A stretch of 32,848 bases of DNA from DATAYA01 sp036272815 (GCA_036272815.1 DATAYA010000250.1:1-32848), one strand, 5' to 3'. Shown: positions 1 to 8,075, counted from the first letter of the stretch. A program made the numbers and translations. The notes: a model not told the origin generated them from the sequence alone.

Positions 1-1152
1 CGGCGCTTCTTCACCACCGAGATCCCGGAGGGGGTGAGAGAGCGGGCGCAGCGTGGCGAGCATGTCGGCAAGGCCGACCTGATCGCCACGCAGCGGACGT
101 TGAACGCGCACGGGCTTGCGGTGCCGAACTGGCCGACGGAATGGGGCGGCCGCGAATGGTCCTCGGTGCAGCACTATATCTGGCAGGACGAGATGCAAAT
201 GGCAGGCGCGCCGCCGCCGCTCGCGTTCAACACCAGCATGGTCGGCCCGGTGATCGCGGAATTCGGGTCGGACGCGCAGAAGCGCCGGTTCTTGCCGGGC
301 GCGGCCAATCTCGACGATTGGTGGTGCCAGGGATTTTCCGAGCCGGGAGCAGGCTCCGACCTCGCCAGCCTGCGCACGACAGCCAGGCGCGACCGCGATG
401 CGTATGTGGTGAACGGGCAGAAGACCTGGACCACGCTCGCGCAATATGCCGACTGGATTTTTTGCCTCGTGCGCACCGACCCGGCGGCGAAGAAGCAGGA
501 GGGAATTTCTTTTCTGCTGATCGAGATGGGGACACCGGGGATCACGGTGCGGCCGATCCAGACGCTCGATGGCGGCCATGAGGTGAACGAGGTTTTTTTC
601 GATGACGTGCGTGTGCCAGCGGAGAACCTCGTCGGTGAAGAAAATAAGGGCTGGGACTACGCGAAATTTCTGCTCGGCAACGAGCGCACCAGCATCGCCC
701 GGGTCGGCGTCTCCAAGGCGCGCATCCGGCGGATCAAGCAACTCGCGGCGCTGGAGCGGGTCGGCGACGCGCCGCTGATCGAGGATGTGCGGTTCCGCGA
801 AAAACTCGCGGCCGTCGAGGTCGAGCTGAAGGCGCTGGAAATCACGCAGCTCCGCGTCGTCGCCGACGATCGCGGCCGGGTGCGCGGCAAGCCCAATCCT
901 GCGTCGTCAATCCTCAAGCTCAAGGGTTCGGAAATCCAGCAGGCGACGACGGAGCTTTTGATGGACGTGGTCGGACCGTACGTGCTGCCGTTCCAGCACG
1001 ACGACGAGCCCGGCCGCAACGAGCCGGTGATCGGGCCGGACTTCGCGCCCGAAGCGTCGCCTACCTATTTCAACTGGCGCAAGATCTCGATCTATGGCGG
1101 CTCGAACGAGATCCAGCGCAACATCGTCGCGAAGGCGATCCTGGGGCTTTGA
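1..1152 (+). CDS. Acyl-CoA dehydrogenase, large/alpha-type subunit (5' truncated by window edge)
   Basis: Flavin-dependent acyl-CoA dehydrogenase, which introduces a 2,3 double bond into an acyl-CoA. The reading frame is open from base 1, so the true start lies outside; the GTG at 34 is not needed as a start. Visible family features are the FAD/substrate motif GFSEPGAGSDLASL (about 332-373), the VNGQKTWTT strand (about 409-435) and the C-terminal IYGGSNEIQRNIVA (about 1090-1131). The usual catalytic Glu of medium-chain enzymes (IYEG) is Gly here (codon 1096-1098), but a Glu in GNERTSIAR (codon 682-684) sits where isovaleryl- and long-chain-type enzymes carry theirs. The next gene, another dehydrogenase, starts 4 nt after this stop, which suggests a heteromeric pair. 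The substrate cannot be told; steroid side-chain, branched or aromatic acyl-CoA are possible. Confidence 0.9.
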   Translation, partial: RRFFTTEIPEGVRERAQRGEHVGKADLIATQRTLNAHGLAVPNWPTEWGGREWSSVQHYIWQDEMQMAGAPPPLAFNTSMVGPVIAEFGSDAQKRRFLPGAANLDDWWCQGFSEPGAGSDLASLRTTARRDRDAYVVNGQKTWTTLAQYADWIFCLVRTDPAAKKQEGISFLLIEMGTPGITVRPIQTLDGGHEVNEVFFDDVRVPAENLVGEENKGWDYAKFLLGNERTSIARVGVSKARIRRIKQLAALERVGDAPLIEDVRFREKLAAVEVELKALEITQLRVVADDRGRVRGKPNPASSILKLKGSEIQQATTELLMDVVGPYVLPFQHDDEPGRNEPVIGPDFAPEASPTYFNWRKISIYGGSNEIQRNIVAKAILGL

Positions 1153-1155
1153 ACG

Positions 1156-2283
1156 ATGGATTTCGATTTCACCGAGGAGCAGCGGTTGCTGCGCGACAGC
1201 GTCGAGCGGCTGCTGGCCGACCGCTACGATTTCGAGGCGCGAAAGCGCCATGCGGCCGAGCCCGACGGCTGGAGCCGCGCGCTGTGGTCACAGTATGCGG
1301 AACTCGGGCTGCTTGGCGTGCCGTTCTCGGAAGCGGATGGCGGGTTCGGCGGCGGCCCGGTCGAGACGATGATCGTGATGCAGGCGTTCGGTGCTGCATT
1401 GGTGCTGGAGCCATATTTCGCGACCGTCGTGCTCGGCGGCGGGCTGCTGCGGCACGCGGGGGCGACCGCGTTGCTGCCGCGAATCGCGGCCGGGGAGCTG
1501 CTGCTGACGTTCGCGCAGGCCGAGCGGCAGTCGCGCTGGGATCTTTGCGATGTGACGACAGCGGCGAAGTGCCACGGCGCTGCGTGGCGCATTAGCGGCG
1601 AGAAGAGCCTCGTGGTGCACGGCGACGTTGCCGACAAGCTGCTCGTGACCGCGCGCACGACCGGCGGCCGGCGGGATCGCGACGGGATCGGGCTCTTTCT
1701 GGTCGATGCCGATGGGGCTGGAGTCACGCGCCGCATCTATCCGACGCAGGACGGGCGTCGCGCGGCCGAGATCAGGTTCGCCGATGCGCCGGCGGAGGCG
1801 GTCGGCGATCCCGAGAATGCCGCGCCTGTCGTCGCGCGCGTCGCTGACGAGGCGATCGCGGCGCTCTGCGCCGAGGCGGTGGGCGTGATGGGGGCGATGC
1901 AGACGCTGACGGTTGATTATCTCAAGACGAGGAAGCAGTTCGGCCGGGCGATCGGCGAGTTCCAGGCTTTGCAGCATCGGGCGGTGGACATGTACGTCGC
2001 GCTCGAACAGGCACGCAGCATGGCGCTGTTCGCGACGCTGATGGCGTCCGAGGACGATGCGGGCGAGCGCGCCCGCGCGATGTCGGCAGCGAAGGTGCAG
2101 ATCGGGAAATCCGGCCGGCATGTCGGGCAGGAGGCGGTGCAATTGCACGGCGGCATTGGCGTCACGATGGAGTACGCCGTCGGGCACCACTTCAAGCGGA
2201 TGACGATGATTGAAAAGACGCTAGGCGACACCGAGACGCATCTGGCACGGCTCGCCGCCGCCGGCGGCCTGATCGCACCCTGA
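1156..2283 (+). CDS. Acyl-CoA dehydrogenase family protein, probable partner (beta-type) subunit
   Basis: 375-aa acyl-CoA dehydrogenase-fold protein. The N-terminal MDFDFTEEQRLLRDSVERLL helix, central domain and C-terminal QLHGGIGVTMEYAVGHHFKR are typical. The C-terminal motif has Gly where a catalytic Glu would stand, and the middle strands are degenerate compared with the upstream gene. This is the pattern of the non-catalytic subunit in two-gene dehydrogenases such as the mycobacterial FadE26/FadE27 and FadE28/FadE29 pairs. It follows the first dehydrogenase after 3 nt and is surely co-transcribed with it. ATG 1156 is chosen because it fits that spacing and gives the canonical N-terminus. 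The pairing and subunit roles are inference from gene arrangement and motif loss. Confidence 0.88.
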   Translation: MDFDFTEEQRLLRDSVERLLADRYDFEARKRHAAEPDGWSRALWSQYAELGLLGVPFSEADGGFGGGPVETMIVMQAFGAALVLEPYFATVVLGGGLLRHAGATALLPRIAAGELLLTFAQAERQSRWDLCDVTTAAKCHGAAWRISGEKSLVVHGDVADKLLVTARTTGGRRDRDGIGLFLVDADGAGVTRRIYPTQDGRRAAEIRFADAPAEAVGDPENAAPVVARVADEAIAALCAEAVGVMGAMQTLTVDYLKTRKQFGRAIGEFQALQHRAVDMYVALEQARSMALFATLMASEDDAGERARAMSAAKVQIGKSGRHVGQEAVQLHGGIGVTMEYAVGHHFKRMTMIEKTLGDTETHLARLAAAGGLIAP

Positions 2284-2288
2284 AGGGT

Positions 2289-2307
2289 CCGGGGGCAGAG
2301 CCCCTGG
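2289..2307. terminator. GC-rich hairpin between convergent genes
   Basis: The two arms GGGGC (2292-2296) and GCCCC (2300-2304) enclose a 3-nt loop. The stem extends outward through one G-T pair and two C-G pairs, about 8 bp in all. A short T-rich stretch follows on the + strand (2311-2317). It occupies the 30 nt between the stop of the second dehydrogenase and the stop of the convergent FAH-family gene, so it could end transcription from both sides. The T-run is weak. The motif resembles dispersed GC-rich palindromes of Acetobacteraceae and may be one of them. Confidence 0.5.
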
Positions 2308-2313
2308 CGCTTG

Positions 2314-3495
2314 TTATTCCAGCACCCCCCGCCGCGCCAGATTGCGCATCAGCGCACTGATGCCGAACCGCCAAGGCTCGCATTCGCCGCACGGCGCCAT
2401 CCGGTTGACCAGCCGCCCCAGCTCCGGGGCCGAGACCGTCACCACGTCGCCCATCCTGTGCGTAAAACCCGCGCCCGGTGCTGCGCGATCCTGCGTCGGC
2501 GCGAACATGGTGCCGAGGAACAGCACGGCACCGTCCGGATACTGGTGCTCCGTCCCGAGCAACTGATGCACGAGGTCCTCGGGATCGCGGCTGATGCGCG
2601 CGATCGGCGAATGGCCCTCCATCACGAACCCGTCCTCGCCGGCGACGCGCAGCGAGACCGTCATCGCGCGCACCGCATCGAGGGTGAAGCCGCGGTCGAA
2701 CAGGCGCAGCAGCGGGCCGATCGCGCAGGAGGCGTTGTTGTCCTTGGCCTTGCTCAACAGCAGCGCCGAGCGACCCTCGAAATCGCGCAGGTTGATGTCA
2801 TTGCCGAGCGTCGCGCCGACGATGCGGCCGGACGATGCGACTGCGAGCACCACCTCCGGCTCGGGATTGTTCCACACGGATTTCGGATGCAGCCCGGCGA
2901 GAACCCCGGTGCCGACGGCGGAGAGCGGCTGCGCCTTGGTGAAGATCTCCGCATCCGGGCCGATGCCGACTTCGAGATACTGGCTCCAGGCATTGTGCGC
3001 GATCAGCGTCGCCTTGAGTTGCATCGCCTCGGGCGAGCCGGGGCGCAGGCGGGAGAGATCGTCGCCGACGAGGCGCGTCACCTCGGCGCGGATCGCGGCG
3101 GCGGCTTCGGGCTCGCCATGCGCGCGTTCCTCGATCACGCGCTCGATCATCGAGACGGCGAAGGTGACGCCGGCGGCCTTGATCGCCTGCAGGTCGATCG
3201 GCGCCAGCAACCACGGGCGGCGGCGGTTGCGCGTCTCGGAGGGCGTGTTGGCGAGCAGCGCCTCGAACGGGCCGAGATGCCGCCCGGCGGCCTCGCCTAG
3301 CGTTGCGGCGGGGTCGGTCGCCTCGCAGAGATCGCTGATCGTGGCGCAGGTTGCGGTGATGTCGAACACCTCGCCTTCGCGTACCGCGACCACCGACGGC
3401 CCGCTGTGCTCGGGGCACCACGCCCGCCCGGCGAGTGTCGCCGCTTCGGCGTCGTCGGGCAGCGAGCCTGCGAGAGCGGCGGCGAGCGCGGTCAC
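2314..3495 (-). CDS. Fumarylacetoacetate hydrolase (FAH) superfamily enzyme
   Basis: 393-aa FAH-superfamily protein. The family hydrolyses or dehydrates beta-diketo or 2-keto acids at a divalent metal. Putative metal ligands are Glu212 and Glu214 in NNPEPEVVL and Asp233 in GNDINLRDFEGRS; KAKDNNASCAIGP follows. The overall pattern recalls sugar-acid enzymes (2-keto-3-deoxy acid dehydratase or 2,4-diketo-3-deoxy acid hydrolase types) rather than classical tyrosine-pathway FAH, but this is recalled resemblance only. The start is GTG at 3495-3493, overlapping the TGA of the M20 gene as GTGA. The frame stays open far upstream, but that part is antisense-frame noise inside the M20 gene. It is the last gene of the transporter-M20-FAH arm. 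Confidence 0.85.
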   Translation of the reverse strand: MTALAAALAGSLPDDAEAATLAGRAWCPEHSGPSVVAVREGEVFDITATCATISDLCEATDPAATLGEAAGRHLGPFEALLANTPSETRNRRRPWLLAPIDLQAIKAAGVTFAVSMIERVIEERAHGEPEAAAAIRAEVTRLVGDDLSRLRPGSPEAMQLKATLIAHNAWSQYLEVGIGPDAEIFTKAQPLSAVGTGVLAGLHPKSVWNNPEPEVVLAVASSGRIVGATLGNDINLRDFEGRSALLLSKAKDNNASCAIGPLLRLFDRGFTLDAVRAMTVSLRVAGEDGFVMEGHSPIARISRDPEDLVHQLLGTEHQYPDGAVLFLGTMFAPTQDRAAPGAGFTHRMGDVVTVSAPELGRLVNRMAPCGECEPWRFGISALMRNLARRGVLE

Positions 3496-4883
3496 GTTGG
3501 CGCGCCTTCGCCGAGATCCCACCAGAGGCCGGCGAAGGCGGCGATCCCCTCGCGCGCCGGCGCCTTCAGCAGGTGCTCGTTGGGTCCGTGCTGCTGACAG
3601 CCGTTGTAGCTGTGCGGCACCCAGACCAGCGGCACGCCGAGGTGATCGACGAACACGTCGCCCGGAAGGCCGCCGCCGGCATTCGGGATCACCTGCACGC
3701 GCGCGCCGAGCGTGCGCTCCATGCTCGCGGCCGCCCAGCGCACCCAGGGGTTCGCGGGGTCGGTGCGGCTCGCCGCCATGCGGGCAATGGTGGCACCGAT
3801 CTGCACCTCGGGGAAGCCGGCGGCGTCGAGGTGGCGGCGCAGCGCCGGCATGAAGGTCTCGGGATCGACGTCGACGGTGTAGCGGAGCTGGCAGGTCGCC
3901 CGTGCGGACGGAGCGACGGCGTTGACCGGGTTCTCCGGCCGGCCGGCGAGCATCGCGAGGACGATGAAGCTGGTCCAGGCATAGACGCGCTCGGCGGCGG
4001 AGAGGCCGGGTTCGCCCCAGGCGGGGTCGATGGTCGCGACGTCGCCCTCGCTGCCGGGCGCGCAACCCGCGAGCGCCGCGCGCACCGCATCGGGGATGCC
4101 AGATGGCGGCACCCAGTCGCGGAGGAGGATGCGGCCGTGGCGATCGGCGATAGAGGCGATCGCGTGGGCGAGGATGATGGCCGGATCGGCGATCAGGCCG
4201 CCCCAGTTGCCGGAATGCACGCCGCCCGGCCGCAGCGAGACCGAGAGATCGAAATTGTAGGAGCCGCGCGTTCCGCAGGAGAGCGTCGGCACGGCGCGAT
4301 CGACGCGCGGCCCGTCGCTCGCCAGCAGCAGGTCCGCGGCTAGCGCGTCCCGCTGCGCCGCGACGAAATCGCGCAGGCCGAGCGAGCCGCGTTCCTCCGA
4401 CGTTTCCAGGACCAGCTTGATGTTGGCGCCGAGCCGGCCGCCGCGCTCGGCGAGCACCGCTTCCAGCGCCGAGAGGTTCAGCACGTGCTGGCCCTTGTTG
4501 TCGGCGGTGCCGCGGCCGTACCAGCGGTCTCCCTCGTCGCGTATCGCCCACGGCGTGCGGCCCTCGCTCCACTGGTCGTCGAGGCCGCGGACGGTGTCGC
4601 CGTGGCCGTAGGTGAGCACGGTGGGCAGGTCCGCGCCCTCGCGCCGCTCGGCCGTCAGGATCGGGCCGAAGCCGGGTTCGGGATTGTCATGGATGGCGAC
4701 GGAAAACCCCATGCGGTCGAGCCAGTGGCGGATGCCGATCTCCAGGTAGCGGCGTACGTCCGCCTCGTGGCCGGGGTCCTGCGAGGTGCTCGGGATCGCA
4801 ACCAGCGTTGCGAGGCGCTCGGCGAAGCCGCCGTTGTCGAAGAAGCTTCTCGCGCGCGCGATCGCGCCGTCCCGTGTGCCCAT
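3492..4883 (-). CDS. M20 family metallopeptidase/amidohydrolase
   Basis: 463-aa zinc-dependent M20 hydrolase (carboxypeptidase, deacylase or dipeptidase type). Metal and catalytic residues are visible: His94 and Asp96 in YGHGDTV, Asp128 in GRGTADNKGQ, the Glu163-Glu164 pair in ETSEERGS, Asp192 in LASDGPRVD, and a C-terminal His in HGPNEHLL. The dimerisation (lid) domain carries GGVHSGNWGG. ATG 4883-4881 is preferred; it has a G-rich stretch upstream and gives a normal family N-terminus. It lies 61 nt after the transporter gene, across a hairpin, and overlaps the FAH gene by 4 nt. A role in cleaving an amide bond of the imported compound is inference; the substrate is unknown. Confidence 0.9.
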   Translation of the reverse strand: MGTRDGAIARARSFFDNGGFAERLATLVAIPSTSQDPGHEADVRRYLEIGIRHWLDRMGFSVAIHDNPEPGFGPILTAERREGADLPTVLTYGHGDTVRGLDDQWSEGRTPWAIRDEGDRWYGRGTADNKGQHVLNLSALEAVLAERGGRLGANIKLVLETSEERGSLGLRDFVAAQRDALAADLLLASDGPRVDRAVPTLSCGTRGSYNFDLSVSLRPGGVHSGNWGGLIADPAIILAHAIASIADRHGRILLRDWVPPSGIPDAVRAALAGCAPGSEGDVATIDPAWGEPGLSAAERVYAWTSFIVLAMLAGRPENPVNAVAPSARATCQLRYTVDVDPETFMPALRRHLDAAGFPEVQIGATIARMAASRTDPANPWVRWAAASMERTLGARVQVIPNAGGGLPGDVFVDHLGVPLVWVPHSYNGCQQHGPNEHLLKAPAREGIAAFAGLWWDLGEGAPT

Positions 4884-4913
4884 CGTCGCCCCCCAAATGC
4901 CAAGCTCCGGCAG

Positions 4914-4942
4914 GCTTGCGCCAACGGGCGCGCGGCGCAAGC
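4914..4942. promoter_or_regulatory. Intercistronic stem-loop, 9-bp perfect stem
   Basis: The arms GCTTGCGCC (4914-4922) and GGCGCAAGC (4934-4942) are exact inverted repeats around an 11-nt loop. The hairpin begins 2 nt beyond the transporter stop codon in the leftward transcript and ends before the M20 start. No T-run follows on either strand, so a processing or mRNA-stability element, or a leaky terminator tuning M20/FAH levels against the transporter, fits better than a full terminator. The role is inference; the inverted repeat is directly visible. Confidence 0.55.
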
Positions 4943-4944
4943 GG

Positions 4945-6168
4945 CTACTCCGCGCCGGCAGTCGCCGCCTCGGCGCCCATGCGGGCATGCCGCGCCTCCC
5001 GCCCGAGGCCGATCAGCACGATGATCGCGACCGCCCCGAAGCCGCAGGTCATCGCCAGCGCCGCACTGTAGTCGTGTCCCATACGGGCGGCGATCATCGC
5101 CTGGATCGTCGCGTTGGCGGCGGCGAACAGGTTGCCGAGCTGGTAGGTGAAGCCGGGGAAGGTGCCGCGCACCTCCGGCGGCGACATCTCGTTGAGATGC
5201 GCGGGCACCACGCCGAACGCGCCTTGCACCATGAACTGCATGATGAACGCGCCGAGGCCGAGCCAGACCGGGCTCGACGCGAACGCCCAGAGCGGGATCA
5301 CCAGGATGGCAGCCGTCGCGCACAGGATCATCGTCCGCCGCCGCCCGAGACGCTGCGACAGCGCGCCGGCCGAGAGGCAGCCGATGATCGCGCCGATGTT
5401 GTAGATCACCGCGACGGTCGCGACCTCGCGCACCGAGAAATGGTGCTGCCCGCGCAGGAACGCGCTCGGATAGAGGTCTTGCGTGCTGTGGCTGAACAGA
5501 TTGAACGCGGTCATCACCAGGATCGCGTAGACGAACAGCCAGGGACGCCGCGCCGCGGCCGCGAGGATGCTCGACGAGGTGCTTCGGCCGCGCCGCAGCA
5601 GCCAGTCCGGGCTTTCAGGGACGCTGGCGCGGATGTAGAGGACCAGCAGACCCGGCAGCGCGCCGAGCATGAACATCCCGCGCCAGCCGACGAGCGGGAA
5701 CGCGACGCCGTACAGAATGGCGGCGAGGAGATAGCCGAACGAATAGCCCGATTGCAGGATACCCGAGACCGTGCCGCGCCAGCTGGCCGGGATGCTCTCC
5801 ATCGTCAGCGAAGCGCCGACGCCCCATTCGCCGCCCATCGCGATGCCGAACAGCGCGCGCATGACGATGAACGCCGCAAGCGTCGGGGCGAAGCCGGACG
5901 CGAACTCGAGGAGGGAGAAGCAGATCACGTTCGCGATCAGGATCGACCGCCGCCCGAAGCGGTCGGCGAGCTGGCCGAAAATCAGCGCGCCGACCGCCCG
6001 CATCGCGAGCGTCAGCGTGATCGCCCAGGTGACGGAGGTAATGCCCGTGCCGAAGCTGTGCGCGATCGCGCCGAGGGCGAAGATCATGATGAAGAAGTCG
6101 AACGCATCGAGCGTCCAGCCCAGGAAACAGGCGATCACGACATGGCGTTGCTGGGCGGGACTGGCCAT
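4945..6168 (-). CDS. MFS transporter, sialate/lactate:H+ symporter-like
   Basis: 407-aa inner-membrane permease with the 12-helix major facilitator pattern. The first helix carries LGWTLDAFDFFIM, whose DAFDFF core is typical of the metabolite-H+ and sialate-H+ symporter families that import organic and sugar acids. The loop between helices 2 and 3 has the MFS signature GQLADRFGRRS; a related GALSQRLGRRR lies in the second half. The start ATG 6168-6166 is set by a strong AAGGAG ribosome site (6175-6180 on the complement). It is first in the leftward arm, divergent from the TetR gene over 75 nt that contain a palindromic operator. Proton-coupled uptake of the compound degraded by the neighbouring enzymes is inference. 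Confidence 0.9.
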   Translation of the reverse strand: MASPAQQRHVVIACFLGWTLDAFDFFIMIFALGAIAHSFGTGITSVTWAITLTLAMRAVGALIFGQLADRFGRRSILIANVICFSLLEFASGFAPTLAAFIVMRALFGIAMGGEWGVGASLTMESIPASWRGTVSGILQSGYSFGYLLAAILYGVAFPLVGWRGMFMLGALPGLLVLYIRASVPESPDWLLRRGRSTSSSILAAAARRPWLFVYAILVMTAFNLFSHSTQDLYPSAFLRGQHHFSVREVATVAVIYNIGAIIGCLSAGALSQRLGRRRTMILCATAAILVIPLWAFASSPVWLGLGAFIMQFMVQGAFGVVPAHLNEMSPPEVRGTFPGFTYQLGNLFAAANATIQAMIAARMGHDYSAALAMTCGFGAVAIIVLIGLGREARHARMGAEAATAGAE

Positions 6169-6181
6169 CGGGCGCTCCTTC

Positions 6182-6197
6182 GTAACCACGCGGTTAC
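6182..6197. promoter_or_regulatory. Operator palindrome site 1, GTAAC-N6-GTTAC
   Basis: GTAACCACGCGGTTAC is a 16-bp inverted repeat with 6-bp arms (GTAACC/GGTTAC) between the divergent transporter and TetR genes, 13 bp before the transporter start codon. A second copy of the same design lies at 6886-6901. Size and symmetry fit a TetR-family dimer site, so this is the likely autoregulatory and transporter-control operator. A further weak inverted repeat, CTTGC-CCC-GCAAG (6208-6220), lies between it and the regulator start. Confidence 0.75.
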
Positions 6198-6243
6198 TAC
6201 CGGCTTGCTTGCCCCGCAAGGGCCACTGCGGCAGGCTCGGCGG

Positions 6244-6867
6244 ATGGATGCCGAGACCGACCGCCACGCCGTGCCGCGCGCGCGCATCCTCGATGCGGCC
6301 GCCGCCGAGTTCACCGCGTGCGGCTTCGCCGGGGCGCGTGTCGATGCAATCGCGGCACGGGCGGGGATCAACAAGCGGCTGATCTATGCCTATATCGGGA
6401 ACAAGGACGCGGTGTGGCTGGCGACGCTGGAGCGCGTCTATGCCAGGATGCGCGCACAGGAACGCGCGCTGGCACTGGACCGGCTCGGCCCGGTCGAGGG
6501 GATGCGGGTGCTGGTGCGGTTCAATTTCCGGTTTCATGCGGAGCACCCGGAGTTCATCGTCATGCTCAATGACGAGAACATGCAGCGCGCCCGGCATGTC
6601 GCGCGCTCGACGCGGGTGCGGGAGATGTACTCGCCGCTGCTCGCGCTGATTGCCGACCTGCTGCGGCGGGGTGCTGCAGAGGGTGCGTTCCGCAGCGGCG
6701 TCGATCCGATGCAGCTCTACATCTCGATCGCGGCCCTGAGCTATTTCTACATCGCCAACCGCCACACGCTCTCGGCCATCTTCGACCGCGACCTGGGTGC
6801 TGCCGACGCGATGCTGGTCCGCGAGCAGGAGGCGGTCGATACGATCCTCGGCTACCTGCGTCCTTGA
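6244..6867 (+). CDS. TetR/AcrR family transcriptional regulator
   Basis: 207-aa repressor of the TetR family. The N-terminal part, about residues 12-60, contains the helix-turn-helix: RILDAAAAEFTACGFAG, then VDAIAARAGINKRLIYAYIG, followed by NKDAVW. The remainder is a helical ligand-binding and dimer domain without a recognisable effector pocket. ATG 6244 is used; the frame is open upstream, but that part overlaps the oppositely oriented transporter gene. It stands between the two arms of the catabolic cluster, each preceded by a GTAAC-N6-GTTAC palindrome, so it probably represses both arms and itself until an intermediate or substrate binds. The effector is unknown. Confidence 0.9.
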   Translation: MDAETDRHAVPRARILDAAAAEFTACGFAGARVDAIAARAGINKRLIYAYIGNKDAVWLATLERVYARMRAQERALALDRLGPVEGMRVLVRFNFRFHAEHPEFIVMLNDENMQRARHVARSTRVREMYSPLLALIADLLRRGAAEGAFRSGVDPMQLYISIAALSYFYIANRHTLSAIFDRDLGAADAMLVREQEAVDTILGYLRP

Positions 6868-6892
6868 CGACAGGCAGCAGCTTAAGTAACTG
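6864..6892 (+). promoter_or_regulatory. Putative promoter of the oxidoreductase operon
   Basis: A good -35-like TTGACG (6864-6869) overlaps the TetR stop codon. At 17 nt spacing a weak -10-like TAACTG (6887-6892) falls inside the palindrome at 6886-6901. A repressor bound there would block the promoter directly. The -10 match is poor, so the exact start is uncertain. Confidence 0.4.
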
Positions 6893-6901
6893 ACTGGTTA
6901 C
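6886..6901. promoter_or_regulatory. Operator palindrome site 2, GTAAC-N6-GTTAC
   Basis: GTAACTGACTGGTTAC repeats the symmetry of site 1 (6182-6197) exactly in its outer arms. Read on the complement it also shares the next two inner bases, GTAACCA. It ends 5 bp before the GGGAGG ribosome site (6907-6912) of the oxidoreductase gene, a position where a bound repressor would stop transcription. Two independent matches beside one TetR gene make a common operator likely. Confidence 0.75.
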
Positions 6902-6920
6902 TCGCAGGGAGGCACGGCAC

Positions 6921-8075
6921 ATGGCGCAAGCCCGCATCGGCATCGTGATGAACGGCGTGACCGGCCGGATGGGAACGAACCAGCATCTGGTGCGCAGCAT
7001 CGCGGCGATCCGGGCCGAGGGCGGGCTGCTTCTCGCATCCGGCGATGTGCTGATGCCGGACCCGATCCTGGTCGGCCGCGACGCGGGCCGCCTGGAGCGG
7101 CTCGCGCGGGCGCACGGGGTCGAGCGCTGGACGACGGACCTCGACGCCGCACTTGCCGATCCGCGCGATGCGATCTTCTTCGATGCCGCCAGCACCGCCT
7201 TGCGCGCCGGCCTGCTGCGGCGCGCAATCGAAGCCGGCAAGCACGTCTATTGCGAGAAGCCCGTAGCCGAGACGCTGGCGGATGCGGTGGACGTGGCGCA
7301 GCGCGCGCACCGTGCCGGCATCAAGCACGGGGTGGTGCAGGACAAGCTTTTCCTGCCCGGCCTGCTCAAGCTGCGGCGCGTGATCGAGAGCGGCTTTCTC
7401 GGGCGGATGCTCTCGGTGCGCGGGGAGTTCGGCTACTGGGTGTTCGAGGGCGACTGGCAGCCGGCGCAGCGTCCGTCGTGGAACTACAAGCATGCCGAGG
7501 GCGGCGGCATCATCCTCGACATGCTCTGCCACTGGCGATACGTGCTCGACAATCTTTTTGGGGACGTGCGCGCGGTCTCCTGCCTCGGCGCGACGCACAT
7601 CCCGCACCGGGTGGACGAGGTGGGCCGGCCGTATGACGCCGATGCCGACGATGCCGCCTATGCGACGTTCGAACTGGCGGGCGGCGTGGTGGCGCAGATC
7701 AACTCGTCCTGGACGACGCGGGTGCGGCGCGACGATCTGGTGACGTTCCACGTCGACGGCACGCACGGATCGGCCGTCGCGGGCTTGCAGAAGTGCTGGA
7801 CGCAGGCACGGGTGAACACGCCCAAGCCGGTGTGGAACCCGGACATCGCGCAGCCGATCGACTTCTTCGCCGGCTGGCAGGAGGTGCCGGACACGGAGCC
7901 GGCGCCGAACGGATTCCGCGCGCAGTGGGAGCTGTTCCTGCGGCATGTCGCGGGCGAGCTGGAAGCGTTTCCGTGGAACCTCGATGCCGGCGCGCGCGGC
8001 GTCCAACTCGCCGAAGCGGGACTGCGGTCGTGGCGCGAGCGGCGCTGGATCGATCTTCCGGCTCTGGAAATCTGA
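6921..8075 (+). CDS. Gfo/Idh/MocA family NAD(P)-dependent oxidoreductase
   Basis: 384-aa sugar- or cyclitol-type dehydrogenase. The N-terminal Rossmann part begins IGIVMNGVTGRMG, a slightly unusual dinucleotide loop that recalls dihydrodipicolinate reductase. The family motif EKP is at residues 112-114 (HVYCEKPVAETLADA), with its Lys as the usual active-site residue. The C-terminal alpha/beta domain includes GGGIILDMLCHW, matching the D-x-x-x-H segment typical of the family. The start has a clear GGGAGG site (6907-6912). It heads a three-gene operon with the DUF993 and epimerase-like genes and lies just behind operator site 2. Oxidation of a sugar, sugar acid or inositol-like substrate is expected; which one is not visible. 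Confidence 0.9.
   Translation: MAQARIGIVMNGVTGRMGTNQHLVRSIAAIRAEGGLLLASGDVLMPDPILVGRDAGRLERLARAHGVERWTTDLDAALADPRDAIFFDAASTALRAGLLRRAIEAGKHVYCEKPVAETLADAVDVAQRAHRAGIKHGVVQDKLFLPGLLKLRRVIESGFLGRMLSVRGEFGYWVFEGDWQPAQRPSWNYKHAEGGGIILDMLCHWRYVLDNLFGDVRAVSCLGATHIPHRVDEVGRPYDADADDAAYATFELAGGVVAQINSSWTTRVRRDDLVTFHVDGTHGSAVAGLQKCWTQARVNTPKPVWNPDIAQPIDFFAGWQEVPDTEPAPNGFRAQWELFLRHVAGELEAFPWNLDAGARGVQLAEAGLRSWRERRWIDLPALEI

Noticed and set aside
3496..4572. In-frame upstream extension of the FAH-family gene to 752 residues
   Set aside because: The extension is an alternative frame of the M20 gene; the GTG at 3495 overlaps the M20 stop and gives the normal family length.
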